Assembly: GCA_023442085.1 (NCBI GenBank)
Contig: JAEZMT010000460.1
Location: forward strand, 1-5,155
DNA length: 5,155 nucleotides
Direction: 5' to 3'
From: Pseudomonadota bacterium
GTDB taxonomy: Bacteria; Pseudomonadota; Alphaproteobacteria; Rhizobiales; Xanthobacteraceae
A program made the translations under genes and the position numbers. The notes beneath the pieces were generated by a model. It searched no databases and was not told where the DNA came from. It saw nothing but the letters and a program-made list of their open reading frames with translations. Of the stretch, positions 4,569-5,155 are shown one piece after another. The number at the start of each line of letters is the position of its first letter. Position 1 is the stretch's first letter.

Positions 4569-5155
4569 ATGAACGAACCGGTCGATCTCGTCATCCATGG
4601 CGGGCGCATCGTCTCCCCCGAGACGGTCATCGCGGCCTCCATCGCCATCCGTGGCGAGACCATCGTCGCCGTTGGCGCGCCCGATGCCATGCCGGAGGCG
4701 AAGGAGACCTTCGACGCGACGGGCCTCCACATCCTGCCCGGTGCCATCGACGTGCATGTGCACTTCCGCGATCCCGGCTACACCCACAAGGAAGACTTCG
4801 AGAGCGGCACCGCAGCTGCGGCCTTCGGCGGCGTGACGACTGTGTTCGACATGCCCAACACCATCCCGACCGTGGCGGACGGGGAGACGCTCAGGGCGAA
4901 GCACGCCATCGCCTCCTCCAAGGCCCATGTGGACTACGGCCTTTATGCGGTGCTGGGCGAGGACACCATCGACAAGGTGCCGGAGCTCATCGACGCCGGG
5001 ATCATCGGCTTCAAGTGCTACATGGGGAACACCTTCGGCCGTATCCCCACACCCTCGACGGGCGCGATGCTGGAGGCGTTCGAGATGGTGGCGCCCACCG
5101 GAAAGCGCATCTCGCTGCATGCCGAGACCAATTCGGTGATGGAGCGGCGCCAGAA
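4569..5155 (+). CDS. Cyclic amidohydrolase, dihydroorotase/allantoinase/hydantoinase superfamily (3' truncated)
   Basis: The first 195 residues of a metal-dependent cyclic amidohydrolase; full-length members are about 430-480 residues, so less than half is visible. A small N-terminal beta domain (DLVIHGGRIVSPE, then IAIRGETIVAVG) leads into the barrel. Metal-site residues visible are His63 and His65 (DVHVHFRDPG), Lys149 (GFKCYMG, the usual carboxylated lysine position) and His184 (SLHAE). Arg67 after the HxH pair and MPNT (95-98) match the substrate-carboxylate contacts of dihydroorotases, while the GFKC lysine is typical of allantoinases and hydantoinases. The family opens cyclic amides, imides or ureides by hydrolysis. 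A housekeeping pyrC role seems unlikely, since the neighbours are a transporter component, an SDR and a cysteine hydrolase rather than pyrimidine biosynthesis genes. Ring opening here followed by amide or carbamoyl cleavage by the first enzyme of the cluster would make a coherent pathway; that order is inferred. Confidence 0.9.
   Translation, partial: MNEPVDLVIHGGRIVSPETVIAASIAIRGETIVAVGAPDAMPEAKETFDATGLHILPGAIDVHVHFRDPGYTHKEDFESGTAAAAFGGVTTVFDMPNTIPTVADGETLRAKHAIASSKAHVDYGLYAVLGEDTIDKVPELIDAGIIGFKCYMGNTFGRIPTPSTGAMLEAFEMVAPTGKRISLHAETNSVMERRQ

Noticed and set aside
4564..4571. ATG at 4564 as the amidohydrolase start
   Set aside because: It reads ATG-ACA-TGA and stops after two codons. The ATG at 4569 has the better spacing and opens the real frame.
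2660..4747. 695-codon minus-strand open frame
   Set aside because: It lies opposite the binding-protein, SDR and amidohydrolase genes. The translation is His/Gly/Ala-rich with no domain, so it is an antisense shadow.
1..5155. CRISPR arrays, tRNA/rRNA genes, intact insertion sequences or phage genes
   Set aside because: No regularly spaced repeats, no tRNA-like cloverleaf, and no transposase or integrase motifs seen on either strand.

Overview
The window is high-GC DNA with strong G/C preference at third codon positions. It carries a LysR regulator and a periplasmic (NMT1/SsuA-type) binding protein, and it looks like a soil or plant-associated alphaproteobacterium, most likely Rhizobiales. 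That placement rests on base composition and gene content only; there is no rRNA or marker gene here.

Left part (1-770). The window opens in the last 62 codons of an unrecognised gene (1-189). A gene-poor stretch follows (190-428). It holds a strong imperfect hairpin (255-288) and, on the minus strand, a peptide-like open frame I could not identify. At about 430-450 this abuts the C-terminal third of a short-chain dehydrogenase/reductase (SDR). The fragment keeps the catalytic Tyr and Lys but has lost the nucleotide-binding half, so the region looks like a scar left by rearrangement or deletion.

Centre (777-1846). A LysR-family regulator on the minus strand converges on the SDR relic, with a perfect 9-bp hairpin at their junction. 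It diverges from a plus-strand gene set across a 132-bp intergenic region that contains a perfect 6-bp dyad at 1731-1747.

Right part (1847-5155). Four co-directional genes follow with gaps of 24, 81 and 10 bp. They encode an isochorismatase-family cysteine hydrolase, an exported NMT1-like ABC substrate-binding protein, an SDR whose usual catalytic Ser position is Gly, and the first 195 residues of a cyclic amidohydrolase of the dihydroorotase/allantoinase/hydantoinase superfamily, cut by the window end. A GC-rich 11-bp hairpin sits after the binding-protein gene.

My interpretation is an inducible uptake and catabolic operon for a cyclic amide, imide or ureide (pyrimidine, hydantoin or allantoin-like). 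The binding protein would capture the compound, the amidohydrolase would open the ring, the cysteine hydrolase would remove a carbamoyl or amide group, and the SDR would oxidise or reduce a hydroxyl/keto intermediate, under control of the divergent LysR protein. Family assignments are firm; the substrate is inference. No ABC permease or ATPase gene is in the window.
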